Assembly: GCF_023230885.1 (NCBI RefSeq)
Contig: NZ_JALNWM010000220.1
Span: 1-5,347 of the forward strand
Reading direction: 5' to 3'
DNA length: 5,347 bases
Source of the DNA: Desulfocurvus sp.
Lineage (GTDB): Bacteria > Desulfobacterota > Desulfovibrionia > Desulfovibrionales > Desulfovibrionaceae
Below the pieces are notes generated by a model, which ran no database searches, was not told the DNA's origin, and saw nothing but the letters and a program-made list of their open reading frames with translations. The translations under genes were made by a program, and so were the position numbers. Shown one piece after another: positions 4,766 to 5,347 of the stretch (position 1 is its first letter; each line of letters begins with the position of its first letter).

Positions 4766-5346
4766 CCCTCGCGGCGCAGCAGGTCGGCCACGGCGCGGGC
4801 CAGCTGGTCGTAGCCCCGGGCGTTGGGGTGGATCATGTCCGATTTCAGGGCCGCGTCGGCCAGGATGGCGGCCAGGGCCCCGGCCTCCAGGGGCACGCCT
4901 TCGGCCCGGGCCACCTCCTCGTACACCCGGGCCGAGGAGAGCAGCACGCCCGGGGAGGGCACGGCCAGCAGCACCACGTCGGCCCCGGCCTGGCGGCACA
5001 GGGCGATCATGGCCCGCAGCTCGCCGCCCAGGGCCGCGCGCGAGGAGCCGTGCAGCAGGTCGTTGCCGCCGTGGCACAGGATCACAAGCGCCGGGGCGTG
5101 GGCCGCGAGCAGGCCCGGCAGGCGGGCCAGCCCCTGGCGGGCGCGCTCCCCGGGGATGCCCGCGTTGACCACCGGATGCCCGCTGAGGGCGGCCAGCCGC
5201 TCGGGATAGCCCTGGCCCGGGGCCCCGGTGCCGTGGGTCAGGCTGTCGCCGAAGGCCAGGATCACCGCGCCGGGCGCCAGGGGCCGCAGGGCCGGGCCGG
5301 ACCCCGCGCAGGCCCACAGCGCCAGGCACAGCGCCAGCAGCGCCAG
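4753..5346 (-). CDS. TesA-like GDSL (SGNH) esterase/thioesterase, probable lipoprotein (5' end outside window)
   Basis: A serine hydrolase of the SGNH superfamily, likely splitting short ester or thioester bonds in the cell envelope. About 197 residues are visible. The GTG at 5265 is not the true start, because the frame continues upstream to the window edge with a hydrophobic LALLALCLALWAC then AGSG, which looks like a signal sequence with a lipobox-like LWAC (Trp at -2 is unusual). Counting from the Val codon at 5265: block I GDSL with nucleophile Ser8, block II Gly39 in NAGIPGE, block III GGND with Asn68, and block V DMIH with Asp143 and His146. This gives the complete catalytic set. RQGLARLPGLL and the GGND context match E. 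coli TesA closely by memory. It converges on glnQ and has no obvious functional link to it. The true substrate cannot be told. Its 3' end is duplicated downstream. Confidence 0.88.
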   Translation of the reverse strand: MALLALCLALWACAGSGPALRPLAPGAVILAFGDSLTHGTGAPGQGYPERLAALSGHPVVNAGIPGERARQGLARLPGLLAAHAPALVILCHGGNDLLHGSSRAALGGELRAMIALCRQAGADVVLLAVPSPGVLLSSARVYEEVARAEGVPLEAGALAAILADAALKSDMIHPNARGYDQLARAVADLLRREGALP

Positions 5347-5347
5347 C

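Overview
The window is strongly GC-rich, with codons ending mostly in G or C. It reads as accessory metabolism of a free-living Gram-negative anaerobe. The first two genes resemble the HydB/HydG-like electron-transfer pair that is common in sulfate reducers. With the high GC content this suggests a Desulfovibrionaceae-type deltaproteobacterium, but no rRNA or marker gene is present, so that placement is an inference.

Layout. (1) 2-1604, plus strand: the 3' part of a two-[4Fe-4S] iron-sulfur protein overlaps by 8 bases a complete FAD/NAD(P)-binding reductase subunit with a C-terminal [2Fe-2S] motif. Together they look like the electron-input module of a cytoplasmic multi-subunit oxidoreductase (sulfhydrogenase HydBG-like or Flx-Hdr-like). 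(2) 1605-2283: a 679-base non-coding stretch dense in signals. It holds a likely end-of-operon hairpin, a near-consensus sigma-54 promoter candidate, three successive terminator-like hairpins, a 34-bp direct repeat that copies half of a terminator, and further leader hairpins. (3) 2284-4541, plus strand: a complete glutamine-type ABC importer, glnH-glnP-glnQ, with a stem-loop and offset T-run between glnH and glnP, and a Shine-Dalgarno for glnQ overlapping the glnP stop. (4) 4542-4752: a convergent intergenic region with two hairpins, one a perfect 20-bp stem, and a duplicated copy of the 3' end of the next gene. (5) 4753-5346, minus strand: a TesA-like GDSL (SGNH) esterase/thioesterase with a probable lipoprotein signal, running off the right edge.

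How the parts work together. GlnH should capture an amino acid, probably glutamine, in the periplasm and deliver it to the GlnP channel driven by GlnQ. The sigma-54 promoter candidate fits nitrogen control, because E. coli glnHPQ also has a sigma-54 promoter. Here, however, the candidate lies about 460 bases upstream of glnH and is separated from it by stacked terminators. It may therefore drive a conditionally terminated leader or a short separate RNA. This leader is the most interesting part of the window. I see no evidence of a wholly new protein system, CRISPR array, insertion sequence, tRNA or rRNA.
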